The notes beneath the pieces were generated by a model, which was given only the letters and a program-made list of their open reading frames with translations, had not been told where the DNA came from and did not search any database. From Caulobacter sp. FWC26 (GTDB lineage: Bacteria > Pseudomonadota > Alphaproteobacteria > Caulobacterales > Caulobacteraceae), in NCBI RefSeq assembly GCF_002742645.2, contig NZ_CP033875.1, positions 2,396,001 to 2,460,000 of the forward strand: a DNA stretch of 64,000 bases, in the 5' to 3' direction. Positions 1 through 8,812 of this stretch are shown piece by piece; position 1 is the first letter of the stretch; each line of letters opens with the position of its first letter. The position numbers were made by a program, and so were the translations under genes.

Positions 1-86
1 GCGTCGCCTGACCCGCGACAAAACCGCCGTTCACACAACCGCGCTTGCTTTTTGCACCGCAGCAAGCGCATAAGGCCACTCATCGG

Positions 87-128
87 GCCCCCTTCGTGTC
101 GCTTCGGCGGCGGAAGGGGGCTATTTTT
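87..128 (+). terminator. Rho-independent terminator of an upstream gene outside the window
   Basis: A 9-bp perfect stem (GCCCCCTTC at 87-95 pairing with GAAGGGGGC at 113-121) is followed by TATTTTT. It would end a plus-strand transcript that enters from before base 1. The rest of 1-247 shows no convincing gene. Confidence 0.7.
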
Positions 129-247
129 GTTGGAATTCGACCAAGAAGCGGTCCGAGGGAAGCGTTCAAGGCTTCAAAGGGGCCCGATTTGGTCATGGCG
201 CGAGCCGCGCGTGTTTGTGTGCGGCCGCAGACGTGAACTGGACCCTT

Positions 248-2440
248 ATGCCCTTCCCTGCCTCCCACCCCGCTCTTGAGCGGGCGCTCGCCGCTCAAGG
301 TTACGCCGAGCCCACCCCCGTCCAAGCCGCCGTTCTGGCCGCCGACGCCGCAGACCGCGACCTGCTGGTCAGCGCCCAGACGGGCTCGGGCAAGACCGTC
401 GCCTTCGGCCTCGCGGCCGCCCCCACCCTGCTGGGCGACGCCGAAACCTTTGGCCAAGCCGCCGAGCCGCTGGCCCTGGTCATCGCTCCGACCCGCGAAC
501 TGGCCATGCAGGTCAATCGCGAACTGGGCTGGCTCTACGCCGAAGCCAAGGCCGCGGTGATCAACTGCGTTGGCGGCATGGACGCCCGTCGCGAGCAGCG
601 CGCCCTGAACTACGGCGCCCATATCGTCGTGGGCACGCCCGGCCGTCTGCGCGACCACATCGAACGCGGTCACCTGGATCTTTCCAAGCTGAAGGTCGCC
701 GTCCTCGACGAGGCCGACGAGATGCTGGACATGGGCTTCCGCGAGGACCTGGAGTTCATCCTCGACGCCGCCCCGCCCGAGCGCCGCACCCTGCTGTTCT
801 CGGCCACCCTGGCCCGCGACATCGTCGAGCTGGCCAAGCGCTACCAGAACGACGCCGTCCGCATCGACACCATTGGCCGCAACGAGCCGCACCGCGACAT
901 CGAGTACCGCGCCGTGCGCGTGGCCCCCAACGAGGTCGAGCACGCCGTCGTCAACCTACTGCGCTTCTTCGAAGCCCCCGGCGCCCTGGTGTTCGCCAAC
1001 ACCCGCGAGAGCGTCCGCAGCCTGCACGCCAAGCTGCGCGAGCGCGGCTTCGCCGTGGTCGGCCTGTCGGGCGAGCTCAGCCAGCGCGAACGGGCCGACG
1101 CCCTGCAAGCTCTTCGGGATGGCCACGCCCGCGTCTGCGTCGCCACCGACGTCGCCGCGCGCGGCCTCGACCTGCCGGATCTGGGCCTAGTGATCCACGC
1201 CGAGCTGCCGATCAACAAGGCGACCCTCCTGCACCGGTCGGGCCGCACCGGCCGCGCCGGCAAGAAGGGCGTCAGCGCCCTCGTCGTGCCCTACACCCGT
1301 CGCCGCAAGGCCGAGCAACTCTTGTACGCCGCCGGCGTCGAGGCCGACTGGGGCGGCGCCCCCAGCGCCGACTCGATCCGCGAGAAGGACCAGGAGCGCC
1401 TGCTCGAGGACCCGATCTTCAGCGAGACCTCGACCGAGGAAGACATCGCCTTGGCCGAAGCCATGCTGGCCAAGCGCACGCCGGTCGAGATCGCCGCCGC
1501 GCTGATCCGCACCCGTCGCGCCAAGCTGCCGTCGCCGGAAGACATCTACGACGATCCGCGTCACGGCGCCGATCCCGGCCCGCGCCTGCGCACCGGCGAA
1601 CCGGGCGAGCGTCCCGAGCGCGAGCCGCGCGTCAGCATGGAAGGCTCGGAGTGGTTCCGGATCAGCGTGGGCCGTCGCGGCAACGCCGACCCGAAGTGGC
1701 TGATCCCGATGATCTGCCGCCTGGGCCACATCACCAAGAAGGATATCGGCGCGATCCGGATCTTCGACTACGACACCAAGTTCGAGATCTCGGCCGAGGC
1801 GGCGACCAAGTTCGGCGCCGCAGTGCAGGCGACCGTCCGCGAGGACGTCTCGATCACCCCGACGACTGCGCCGGCCCCGCGCGGCGAGCGCCCGCCCCGC
1901 GAACCGCGCGACCACGACGCGCCGCGCCGTGAGTTCAAGCCCCGCGCCCCGCGTGAGGACGGCCCTCGTCCGCCGCGCGCCAACGCCCCTGGTTCGCGCG
2001 ATCACACCCCGCGCCCGTCCAGCTTCGGCGAAGATGGCTTCAGCAACGCCAAGCCCTATGGCCGTGGCGAAGAGCCCAAGGGCGACTACAAGCCGCGCCG
2101 CGCGCCGCGCGACAACGACGCGCCGCGTCCGTACTCGCCGCAGGACTCCGAAGGCGCACCCAAGCGCGCCTTCAAGCCGCGCCACGAGGCTGGCGCCGAC
2201 GCGCCGCGCGAGTACAAGCCCCGCGCCCCGCGCGCGGACGGTGACGCGCCCAAGAAGCCGTTCAAGAAGGCCTTCAGCGACAACGCCGCCGGTCCGAAGC
2301 CCTATGCCAAGCCCTACGCTGGCAAGCGCGACAGCGACGCCCCCCCCAAGCCGTTCAAGGGCCCCAAGCCCTTCAAGGCCAAGAGCTTCGACGCCAAACC
2401 TGGCGGCAAGCCGGCCGGTAAGCCGTTCAAGAAGAAGTAG
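248..2440 (+). CDS. DEAD-box ATP-dependent RNA helicase with DbpA-type RNA-binding domain
   Basis: This is an ATP-driven RNA helicase of 730 residues, probably acting in ribosome assembly or cold-linked RNA unwinding. The helicase core carries the Q motif (PTPVQ), Walker A AQTGSGKT near residue 44, PTRELA, TPGR, DEAD near 154, SAT, and HRSGRTGRAG. Residues about 465-528 match the DbpA RNA-binding fold seen in DeaD/CsdA and DbpA. Residues from about 541 to the end form a low-complexity tail rich in Arg, Lys, Pro and Ala, with recurrent APR and FKPRAPR motifs. I chose ATG 248 because the upstream alternative is a TTG at 215 and the Q motif follows soon after 248; no strong ribosome site is seen for either. 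Family assignment is secure; whether to name it deaD, rhlE or dbpA is not. Confidence 0.93.
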   Translation: MPFPASHPALERALAAQGYAEPTPVQAAVLAADAADRDLLVSAQTGSGKTVAFGLAAAPTLLGDAETFGQAAEPLALVIAPTRELAMQVNRELGWLYAEAKAAVINCVGGMDARREQRALNYGAHIVVGTPGRLRDHIERGHLDLSKLKVAVLDEADEMLDMGFREDLEFILDAAPPERRTLLFSATLARDIVELAKRYQNDAVRIDTIGRNEPHRDIEYRAVRVAPNEVEHAVVNLLRFFEAPGALVFANTRESVRSLHAKLRERGFAVVGLSGELSQRERADALQALRDGHARVCVATDVAARGLDLPDLGLVIHAELPINKATLLHRSGRTGRAGKKGVSALVVPYTRRRKAEQLLYAAGVEADWGGAPSADSIREKDQERLLEDPIFSETSTEEDIALAEAMLAKRTPVEIAAALIRTRRAKLPSPEDIYDDPRHGADPGPRLRTGEPGERPEREPRVSMEGSEWFRISVGRRGNADPKWLIPMICRLGHITKKDIGAIRIFDYDTKFEISAEAATKFGAAVQATVREDVSITPTTAPAPRGERPPREPRDHDAPRREFKPRAPREDGPRPPRANAPGSRDHTPRPSSFGEDGFSNAKPYGRGEEPKGDYKPRRAPRDNDAPRPYSPQDSEGAPKRAFKPRHEAGADAPREYKPRAPRADGDAPKKPFKKAFSDNAAGPKPYAKPYAGKRDSDAPPKPFKGPKPFKAKSFDAKPGGKPAGKPFKKK

Positions 2441-2447
2441 CCTAAGC

Positions 2448-2570
2448 GGTCACTTGCCCCCACCTGACCTGCTTCGCAGGTCGTCCGCCCCCGAAAGGGG
2501 GCGGAAGGTTTGCGCGGTCCTTCTTCCCCCTCCGGGGGAGGAGCGCGAAGCGCGGAGGGGGCAAGTGATC
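2448..2570. repeat. Palindrome-rich intergenic element with nested hairpins
   Basis: It sits between two convergent genes. Outer arms at 2448-2461 and 2557-2570 are inverted repeats of 14 bases with one mismatch; the inner 11 (CACTTGCCCCC) are perfect. Inside are further hairpins: ACCTGC/GCAGGT, CGCCCCC-GAAA-GGGGGCG, CCCCCTCCGGGGGAGG and GCGCGAAGCGCG. It looks like a REP/BIME-type extragenic palindrome that may also end transcription from both sides. Copy number elsewhere in the genome cannot be seen here. Confidence 0.6.
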
Positions 2571-3750
2571 ACACCGACTGGCCCGCGCTCCAACCGGAAC
2601 TCCAGGCCCACTGGAAGTTATAGCCGCCTAGCCACCCGGTGACGTCCACGACTTCGCCGATGAAATAGAGGCCGGGTACGGCCTTGGCCTCGAGCGTGCG
2701 CGAGTCCAGAGCATCGGTGTCGACCCCGCCCAGGGTGACTTCCGCCGTGCGGTAGCCTTCCGAGCCCACCGGCTTGAAGGTCCAGGCGTTGACCGCCCCG
2801 GCCAGCCGCCCCAGCACCTTGTCAGAGCAGTCGGCGATGTTGCCCTTGTCGGGAGCCTCCTCCTCGGCGATCAGCTGGGCGACGCGTTTGGGCAGCAGGG
2901 TCGCGAGCACCGTCGCCACGGCCTGACGCGGCGTGGCCGTGCGCGCCGCCTTCAGCGCCGCCAAGGCGTCGACGCCCGGCGCCATGTCGACCCGGATCTC
3001 GTCGCCCTCCCGCCAGTAGGACGAAATCTGCAGGATCGAAGGGCCCGACACCCCCCGGTGCGTGAACAGCATGCCTTCCTGGAACTTGGTCTTGCCGTGG
3101 GCGACCACGGCGTCCAGCGCTACGCCCGACAGCGGCGTCAGGCGCGCCAGCATCCCGGCCTCGAAGGTCAGCGGCACCAGCGCCGGGCGAGTATCGATGA
3201 TGTTCAGGCCAAACTGCCTGGCGATGTCATATCCGAGGCCCGTCGCGCCCATCTTCGGGATCGACTTGCCGCCGCTGGCCACCACCAGCGCGGTGCAGGC
3301 GACCTTGCCGGACGAGAGGGAAACCTCGAATCCGGACACACCCTTGGCCACGCTCTCTACGCCGGTCTCCAGGCGCAACGTCACGCCGGCGGCCTTCATC
3401 TCGGTCAGCAGCATGGTGATGATCTGCTTGGCCGAGCCGTCGCAGAACAACTGCCCCAGGGTCTTTTCGTGATAGGCGATGCCATAGCGCTCGACGAGGG
3501 CGACGAAGTCGCGCGGGCGATAGCGACGCAGGGCCGACAGGGCGAACTTCGGATTGGCCGACAGGAAGTTATGGATCGTCGCGCCGGTGTTGGTGAAGTT
3601 GCAGCGCCCGCCGCCGCTGATGCGGATTTTCTCACCGGGCGCCTTGGCGTGGTCGATCACCAGGACCGAGCGACCGCGCTTGCCCGCCTCAATGGCGCAC
3701 ATCATGCCAGCCGCACCCGCGCCGATCACCACAACGTCGAAGGTTTCCAA
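2569..3750 (-). CDS. HI0933/YhiN-family FAD-dependent oxidoreductase
   Basis: A flavoprotein of 393 residues whose substrate is not established for the family. The N-terminus holds the dinucleotide-binding motif GAGAAG (about residues 11-16), followed by the family signature ISGGGRCNFTN near residue 45. Near the C-terminus, GLYFIGEVVDVTGWLGGYN is the second FAD contact typical of the family, and the length is normal. The start codon is TTG at 3750, preceded by GGGAAA at a suitable distance. It converges on the helicase, and its TGA lies within the last bases of the palindromic element, so that element may be its terminator. Confidence 0.9.
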   Translation of the reverse strand: METFDVVVIGAGAAGMMCAIEAGKRGRSVLVIDHAKAPGEKIRISGGGRCNFTNTGATIHNFLSANPKFALSALRRYRPRDFVALVERYGIAYHEKTLGQLFCDGSAKQIITMLLTEMKAAGVTLRLETGVESVAKGVSGFEVSLSSGKVACTALVVASGGKSIPKMGATGLGYDIARQFGLNIIDTRPALVPLTFEAGMLARLTPLSGVALDAVVAHGKTKFQEGMLFTHRGVSGPSILQISSYWREGDEIRVDMAPGVDALAALKAARTATPRQAVATVLATLLPKRVAQLIAEEEAPDKGNIADCSDKVLGRLAGAVNAWTFKPVGSEGYRTAEVTLGGVDTDALDSRTLEAKAVPGLYFIGEVVDVTGWLGGYNFQWAWSSGWSAGQSV

Positions 3751-3893
3751 GATTTTCCCGCTCTTTGCTCGCCTTCCTTCGACCGGAGGCGGCCGCCGGA
3801 GTCAACCGACCGGGACCGCGAGACCGGCTTGACCTTCCGGCGGAAGCCGCTACGACGCTCGCCCCCTCCCGCACCGCACGATCGAGCCCCTCC

Positions 3894-5234
3894 ATGACGG
3901 CCGCTTCCCCCGTTTCGGCCCCACGCGCGCCGACCATCGGCGTCGACTTCGGCACCACCAACACCGTGGTCTCGCTGACCCTGGGCGACGACCAGGCGCG
4001 CCTGGTGCGCTTCTCGATCGACAACCGCGACCTCTTCGCCTTCCGCTCCGCGCTCAGCTTCCACAGCGTCCAGGGCGTGGGCGACGCGGCGAACGAGCGG
4101 GTGGTCGAGGCCGGTCCCTGGGCGATCGAAGCCTATCTGGAAGATCCGCTGGAGACGCGGTTCATCCAGTCGTTCAAGACCTTCGCCGCATCGGCCGCCT
4201 TCACCGAGACCCGCATCCTCAACAAGCGCTACCAGTTCGAGGATCTGCTGGCCGCGTTTCTGCTGCGCCTGCGCGATCACGCGGGCGAGCAGCTCTCGAA
4301 CCTGCCGCCCCGGATCATCGTCGGCCGCCCGGTGACGTTCGCCGGCTCTTCGCCGGACGAGGCGCTGGCCCTGACCCGCTACGAAGCCGCGTTCCAACGC
4401 CTGGGCTTCACCGACATCCGCTACGCCTACGAGCCCGTCGGCGCGGCCTTCTTCTTCGCCCGACAGCTGAAGCAGGACGCCACCGTGCTGGTGGCCGACT
4501 TCGGCGGCGGCACCAGCGACTTCTCGCTCGTGCGGTTCGAGCGCGCGACGGACGGCACGCTGCGTTCGACGCCGCTTTCGCGCTCGGGCGTCGGCGTGGC
4601 GGGCGACGCCTTCGACTACCGGATCATCGACCAGCTGGTCTCACCGGAGCTGGGTAAGGGCTCGGACTACCGGTCGTTCTCCAACAGCCTGCCTATCCCG
4701 CAGCGCTACTACGCCGCCTTCGCACGCTGGGATCAGTTGGCGCTGCTGCGCGCCTCCAAGGACATGCGCGACATCCGCGCTCTGGAGCGCACGGCGCTGG
4801 AGCCTGACAAGATCGCCGCCCTGATCGAGGTGCTGGACGGCAATCACGGTTATGCCCTCTACCGCTCGGTCTCGGCGCTGAAGGAGGCGCTGTCGAGCCA
4901 GGCGCAAGCGACGTTCCGGTTCGAAGCCGGTTCGGTGCGGATCGAAAAGCCCGTCGCGCGGTCGGAGTTCGAAGCCTGGATCGCGCCCGAGCTCTCGGCG
5001 ATCGAAACGGCCGTGGGCCAGGCCCTCGACCTGGCCAACCTCACCGAGGCCGGCGTCGATCGGGTGTTCCTGACCGGCGGCAGCTCATTCGTGCCGGCGG
5101 TCCGCGAAATCTTCCTGCGCCGGTTCGGGGCCGGCAAGATCGAGACCGGCGGCGAGTTCGAGTCCATCGCCTCGGGCTTGGCGCTGATCGGCCGTGAGGC
5201 GGATCTCGACCTCTGGACCATGCGCGCAAGCTAG
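3894..5234 (+). CDS. Hsp70-family protein, YegD-like
   Basis: An actin-fold ATPase of the short Hsp70 group, 446 residues, lacking the long substrate-binding and lid region of DnaK. The phosphate-1 motif GVDFGTTNTVVSL is near residue 15, ADFGGGTSDFSLVRF (phosphate 2) near residue 200, and LTGGSSFVPAVREIF (adenosine motif) near the end. The reading frame is open upstream to 3765, but ATG 3894 puts the conserved motif at the usual distance from the start. E. coli YegD is the nearest known type; its client is unknown. It is divergent from the flavoprotein and has no co-chaperone gene beside it. Confidence 0.9.
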   Translation: MTAASPVSAPRAPTIGVDFGTTNTVVSLTLGDDQARLVRFSIDNRDLFAFRSALSFHSVQGVGDAANERVVEAGPWAIEAYLEDPLETRFIQSFKTFAASAAFTETRILNKRYQFEDLLAAFLLRLRDHAGEQLSNLPPRIIVGRPVTFAGSSPDEALALTRYEAAFQRLGFTDIRYAYEPVGAAFFFARQLKQDATVLVADFGGGTSDFSLVRFERATDGTLRSTPLSRSGVGVAGDAFDYRIIDQLVSPELGKGSDYRSFSNSLPIPQRYYAAFARWDQLALLRASKDMRDIRALERTALEPDKIAALIEVLDGNHGYALYRSVSALKEALSSQAQATFRFEAGSVRIEKPVARSEFEAWIAPELSAIETAVGQALDLANLTEAGVDRVFLTGGSSFVPAVREIFLRRFGAGKIETGGEFESIASGLALIGREADLDLWTMRAS

Positions 5235-5323
5235 CTGCTTCTCGCCGCATGGTGGCGCCCCGCGCTTTGGCTTAGGGTTAACGCGATCGATTCGCGTCGC
5301 GACCTTGTGGGGCAACGAGTCCA

Positions 5324-7762
5324 GTGCCGATTTCGTATCTGTCCGCCGCCCAGATCGCCGCCTTGGCGACGACGACGATACAGAACCTTTCGACGACCAA
5401 GCTGGAGTCGCTGACCAAGACCCAGGTCGGCGCGCTTTCAGAGGCGGCTATTGGCGTGCTGGACGCCAGTCAGGTTTCCGCGCTGTCGGCGACCCAGGTC
5501 AAGGGCCTGACGGCGACCCAGATCCCCGCCTTCTCGCAGAATCTGCTTTTCGACGTCGATCAGTTGCAGGCCTTCAGCGGCGCTCAACTAAACGCCCTGA
5601 CCTCCACCCAGCTGGCCAAGCTGGACGCCGATCGCCTCAAGGCGCTGAGCGCGATCCAGATCGGCGCGATGGACGCCACGCATTTCACCGCGCTCGACGC
5701 CACGCAGATCGCAGCGCTGGACACCACCCAGCTGGCCCAGCTGACGCCCACCCAGATCGCCGCCTTCAGCGTCACCGATCTGGAGGAGCTGTCCGCCGAC
5801 AAGATCGCCGCCCTGACCGCCACGCAGGTTGCGGCCCTCCCCGCCGATGTCATCCCGTCGCTGCAAGGCTCGCGTCTCGCCGCCCTCAGCGCCACCCAGC
5901 TGCAAAAGATGACGACCGACCAGATCGGCGCGTTGTCGACGACCCAGCTTCGCACCCTGGGCTCCAGCACCGCCGCGCTGGGGCCGAGCCAACTTGCCGC
6001 CCTGACCGCCGAGCAGACCGCGGCCTTCTCCGACGGCGTGGTCCAGGCGTTGACCGGGACGCAGCTGGGCGCATTGAGCCCGGAGGGCTTCTCGGGGCTA
6101 TCTGCGACGCAGGTGGCCAACCTTGGCGGCGATCAGATTTCTGGCCTCAAGACGACGCAGCTGCGGGCGCTCAGCGAGAACGACCTGGCGAAGTTCACCG
6201 CCGGGCAGATGCGAAGCTTCAGCGCCGCGCAGCTCGCGGGCTTGAGCACGACCGGCCTCAACAGCCTGAGCGTCGACCGGGTTCAGGTCTTTGACGCAAC
6301 CCAACTGACGGCGCTGACCGCCACGCAGTTCGCCGCCCTGACCGCCGACGACCTTGCAGAGTTCACGCCGGCCCAGGTCGAGGTGTTTACCACGACCCAG
6401 CTGGCTGCGCTCTCGACGACCAGCCTGAACAGCCTGGGCCGCGAGCAGATCCAGGCCCTGACGGCCACGCAGCTGAAGAGCCTGGGCAAGACGCAGGTTG
6501 GCGGGCTTTCCGAGACCAGCCTGGCCGCCTTCACCGCGGACCAGATTCAGGTGCTGAGCACGACCCAGCTCAGCGCTTTGTCGACGACACGTTTCAACAG
6601 CCTGGGCGCCACCCAGGTCCAGGCGCTGACCGCCACCCAACTGGCCGGGCTGACCACGACCCAGATCGCGGGCCTGACCCAGGACGACTTCGGAGAATTC
6701 ACGACCGATCAGGCGGAGGTCTTCAACAAGACCCAGATGGCGGCCCTGGCCACCACGACGCTGAACGCGATGTATCAAGGCGCGATCCAGGCCTTCACCC
6801 CATCGCAGCTGGCGGCGCTGACGACGACCCAGATCAGCGGACTGTCGAGCGTCGGCTTCGATAAGTTCTCCGAGACCCAGGTGAAGGCGTTCGCGCCGAC
6901 CCAGATCGCGGCCCTGAGTCCGGCCAACTTCAACCGGCTGAGCGCCAGCGCGATCCAGGCTCTTTCAGCATCGCAGCTCGGCAGCGTCAGCGTTACTCAG
7001 ATCGCGGCCCTGACTGAAACGGACTTCGCGCGCTTCACAGCGACCCAAGTCGCCAGCTTTAGCGGCGAGCAGATCGGCGCGCTGACGACGACCAACTTTA
7101 ATGGCCTGAGCCAGACCCAGATCGCGGCGCTGTCGTCCGCCCAGTTGGCGGGCGTCAGCGCGACCCAGATGGGCGGACTCACCAACACCGACCTGGCTGA
7201 ACTGTCGACGACCCAGTTCTCCGCTCTCACCGGCGCGCAGATCGGAGGGCTTTCGACCCGCCATCTTACCGGGCTTGACCGCACAGCGTTCCAAGCTCTG
7301 ACCCCCGCCCAGATTTCGGGCCTGAGCGCCAGCCAGCTCGGCGCGCTGTCGGCGACCGACATCGGCGACTTCACCCCCACCCAGATCGCCGCGTTGACCG
7401 CCTCCCAAATGATGGCGCTGTCGGTGACCAACCTGGCCAACCTGTCGTCCGAGCAGTACGCGGCGCTGACCCCAGACGCGCTCAAGGGCCTGTCGGCGTT
7501 CCAGCTGCGGAGCCTGTCGTCCAGCGCCTTCGGCCAACTTGACGCCACTCAGGTTCAGGCCCTCAGCCCCAGTCAGCTCGGCGCGCTTTCGACATCCGTG
7601 ATCGCCAGCCTGACCCCGACGCAGATCGGCTACCTCGCGCCGACCCAGATTCCGGGCCTGACGATCAATCAGCTGGACTGGCTGTCGACCACCAACATCG
7701 CCGCCATGACGCCGCTGCAGGTCGGCGCCTTCACGCCCGCGCAGGTCGAGAGCCTGGGCTAG
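5324..7762 (+). CDS. Giant octapeptide-repeat protein (Leu-Thr-x-Thr-Gln-Ile type)
   Basis: I do not recognise a named family. The 812-residue protein starts at a GTG and is almost entirely an eight-residue repeat: Leu at position 1, Ser/Thr at 2, often Thr at 4, Gln at 5, Ile/Leu/Val/Phe at 6, small residues at 7-8. I count about 99 octads, interrupted by a 6-residue unit at 71-76 and a 7-residue unit at 213-219. From residue 252 to 811 the octads form ten consecutive blocks of seven (56 residues each); block octad 5 tends to be acidic and Phe-ended, such as TQDDFGEF. There is no signal peptide, transmembrane segment, Cys, or other domain. Ser/Thr-x-x-Gln resembles a helix N-cap, so a helical or other solenoid is possible. 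It stands alone: 89 bases upstream, and its stop is 17 bases from the convergent LysR stop. Confidence 0.9.
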   Translation: MPISYLSAAQIAALATTTIQNLSTTKLESLTKTQVGALSEAAIGVLDASQVSALSATQVKGLTATQIPAFSQNLLFDVDQLQAFSGAQLNALTSTQLAKLDADRLKALSAIQIGAMDATHFTALDATQIAALDTTQLAQLTPTQIAAFSVTDLEELSADKIAALTATQVAALPADVIPSLQGSRLAALSATQLQKMTTDQIGALSTTQLRTLGSSTAALGPSQLAALTAEQTAAFSDGVVQALTGTQLGALSPEGFSGLSATQVANLGGDQISGLKTTQLRALSENDLAKFTAGQMRSFSAAQLAGLSTTGLNSLSVDRVQVFDATQLTALTATQFAALTADDLAEFTPAQVEVFTTTQLAALSTTSLNSLGREQIQALTATQLKSLGKTQVGGLSETSLAAFTADQIQVLSTTQLSALSTTRFNSLGATQVQALTATQLAGLTTTQIAGLTQDDFGEFTTDQAEVFNKTQMAALATTTLNAMYQGAIQAFTPSQLAALTTTQISGLSSVGFDKFSETQVKAFAPTQIAALSPANFNRLSASAIQALSASQLGSVSVTQIAALTETDFARFTATQVASFSGEQIGALTTTNFNGLSQTQIAALSSAQLAGVSATQMGGLTNTDLAELSTTQFSALTGAQIGGLSTRHLTGLDRTAFQALTPAQISGLSASQLGALSATDIGDFTPTQIAALTASQMMALSVTNLANLSSEQYAALTPDALKGLSAFQLRSLSSSAFGQLDATQVQALSPSQLGALSTSVIASLTPTQIGYLAPTQIPGLTINQLDWLSTTNIAAMTPLQVGAFTPAQVESLG

Positions 7763-7779
7763 AGTGTCGTCTAGCGGCC

Positions 7780-8685
7780 TTAGCCGCGGCTGGCGCCCAA
7801 GGCTTTCACGAGATAGCTGGCGAGCGCTTCCACGCGCGCCGGGCGCGGCCCGCCGGGTGGCATCACCAGGTGGAGCGCGATAGGCGTTGCGCTCCAGTCG
7901 CTAAGCACGACTTCCAACCGCCCCTCTGCGACGGCCGCCCCGACGATGAAGTCCGGCAACATCGCGACCCCTGTACCCGCCAGCAGCGCGGGCAGCAGGG
8001 CGTCGCCGTTGTTGGCGCGCAGCACCGAGCGGGGACGAACCGCAGCCTCATCGCCCGCGCCCTTCTGAAAGCGCCAGGTCTCGGGCGAGGCCTGATGGCC
8101 GTAGGTGAGGCCCCGATGCGCGGCGAGATCGGCCGGATGGTTCGGGCGTCCGTGACGATCCCAATAGATAGGCGCGGCCACGACGAAGCGGTTCACCGCT
8201 CGCAGCCGCCGCGCGACCAGCGAACTGTCGGGCAGGTCGGCGACACGCAGGGCGAGATCGAAACCCATGCCGATCAGGTCGACCGTGGCGTCGGACAGAT
8301 GCAGATCGACCGACACGTCGGGATAGGACGCCAGAAATTCCGGGAGAACGGGGGCTAGACTGGTCACGCCCAACGACATCGGCGCGGCCATCCGCACCAG
8401 GCCCCGCGGCGCGGCGGACTGGCTGGACGCCTCCTCCTCGGCCGCCTCGCCCTCGGCCAGCACGCGGCTGGCCCGTTCCACGAGGGCATGACCCGCGTCG
8501 GTCAGGGCGAGGCGGCGCGATGTTCGGTTGAACAGCCGCGCGCCCAGCCGCAACTCCAGCCGCGTCACCGCTTTTGACACCGTGGCCTTGGACATGGCGA
8601 GCTCCTCGGACGCGGCGGCGAACGAGCGGAGCTCCGCCACCTTGGCGAAGACCGCGAGACCTTCCAGATCAGGGAGCTTGGACAT
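7780..8685 (-). CDS. LysR-family transcriptional regulator
   Basis: A DNA-binding regulator of 301 residues. The N-terminal winged helix-turn-helix is clear (AKVAELRSFAAASEELAMSK then SKAVTRLE-type recognition helix, ending RTSRRLALTDAG). The rest is the LysR effector-binding domain, with the usual start VRMAAPMSLG near residue 97. The gene is divergent from the pirin gene, the classic LysR arrangement, so pirin is its likely target along with itself. A perfect inverted repeat sits between the two starts. The effector cannot be told from sequence. Confidence 0.93.
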   Translation of the reverse strand: MSKLPDLEGLAVFAKVAELRSFAAASEELAMSKATVSKAVTRLELRLGARLFNRTSRRLALTDAGHALVERASRVLAEGEAAEEEASSQSAAPRGLVRMAAPMSLGVTSLAPVLPEFLASYPDVSVDLHLSDATVDLIGMGFDLALRVADLPDSSLVARRLRAVNRFVVAAPIYWDRHGRPNHPADLAAHRGLTYGHQASPETWRFQKGAGDEAAVRPRSVLRANNGDALLPALLAGTGVAMLPDFIVGAAVAEGRLEVVLSDWSATPIALHLVMPPGGPRPARVEALASYLVKALGASRG

Positions 8686-8701
8686 GGCAAGAGGTTATAT
8701 A

Positions 8702-8737
8702 TCGAAACAATGAGTTTCGACAGTTTCCATTTATAAT
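8702..8737. promoter_or_regulatory. Candidate LysR operator and pirin promoter
   Basis: A perfect 7-bp inverted repeat, TCGAAAC-N5-GTTTCGA, lies at 8702-8720. A TATAAT at 8732-8737 follows, a good -10 for the plus-strand pirin gene. The palindrome covers where its -35 would be and lies 17 bases from the lysR start, so bound protein could control both genes. No good -35 hexamer is visible, as expected for an activated promoter. Confidence 0.55.
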
Positions 8738-8812
8738 CTCCGCTCAAGCCCTATCTTCTCATCGACAGGACGCGCCGACGCGGCGCGCCAGAGACGCATG
8801 AAAGGTAGAGCC

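Noticed and set aside
5324..7762. Possible CRISPR or simple DNA repeat
   Set aside because: The 24- and 168-base periods are diverged at DNA level, in frame, and preserve a protein pattern; there are no identical repeats with unique spacers.
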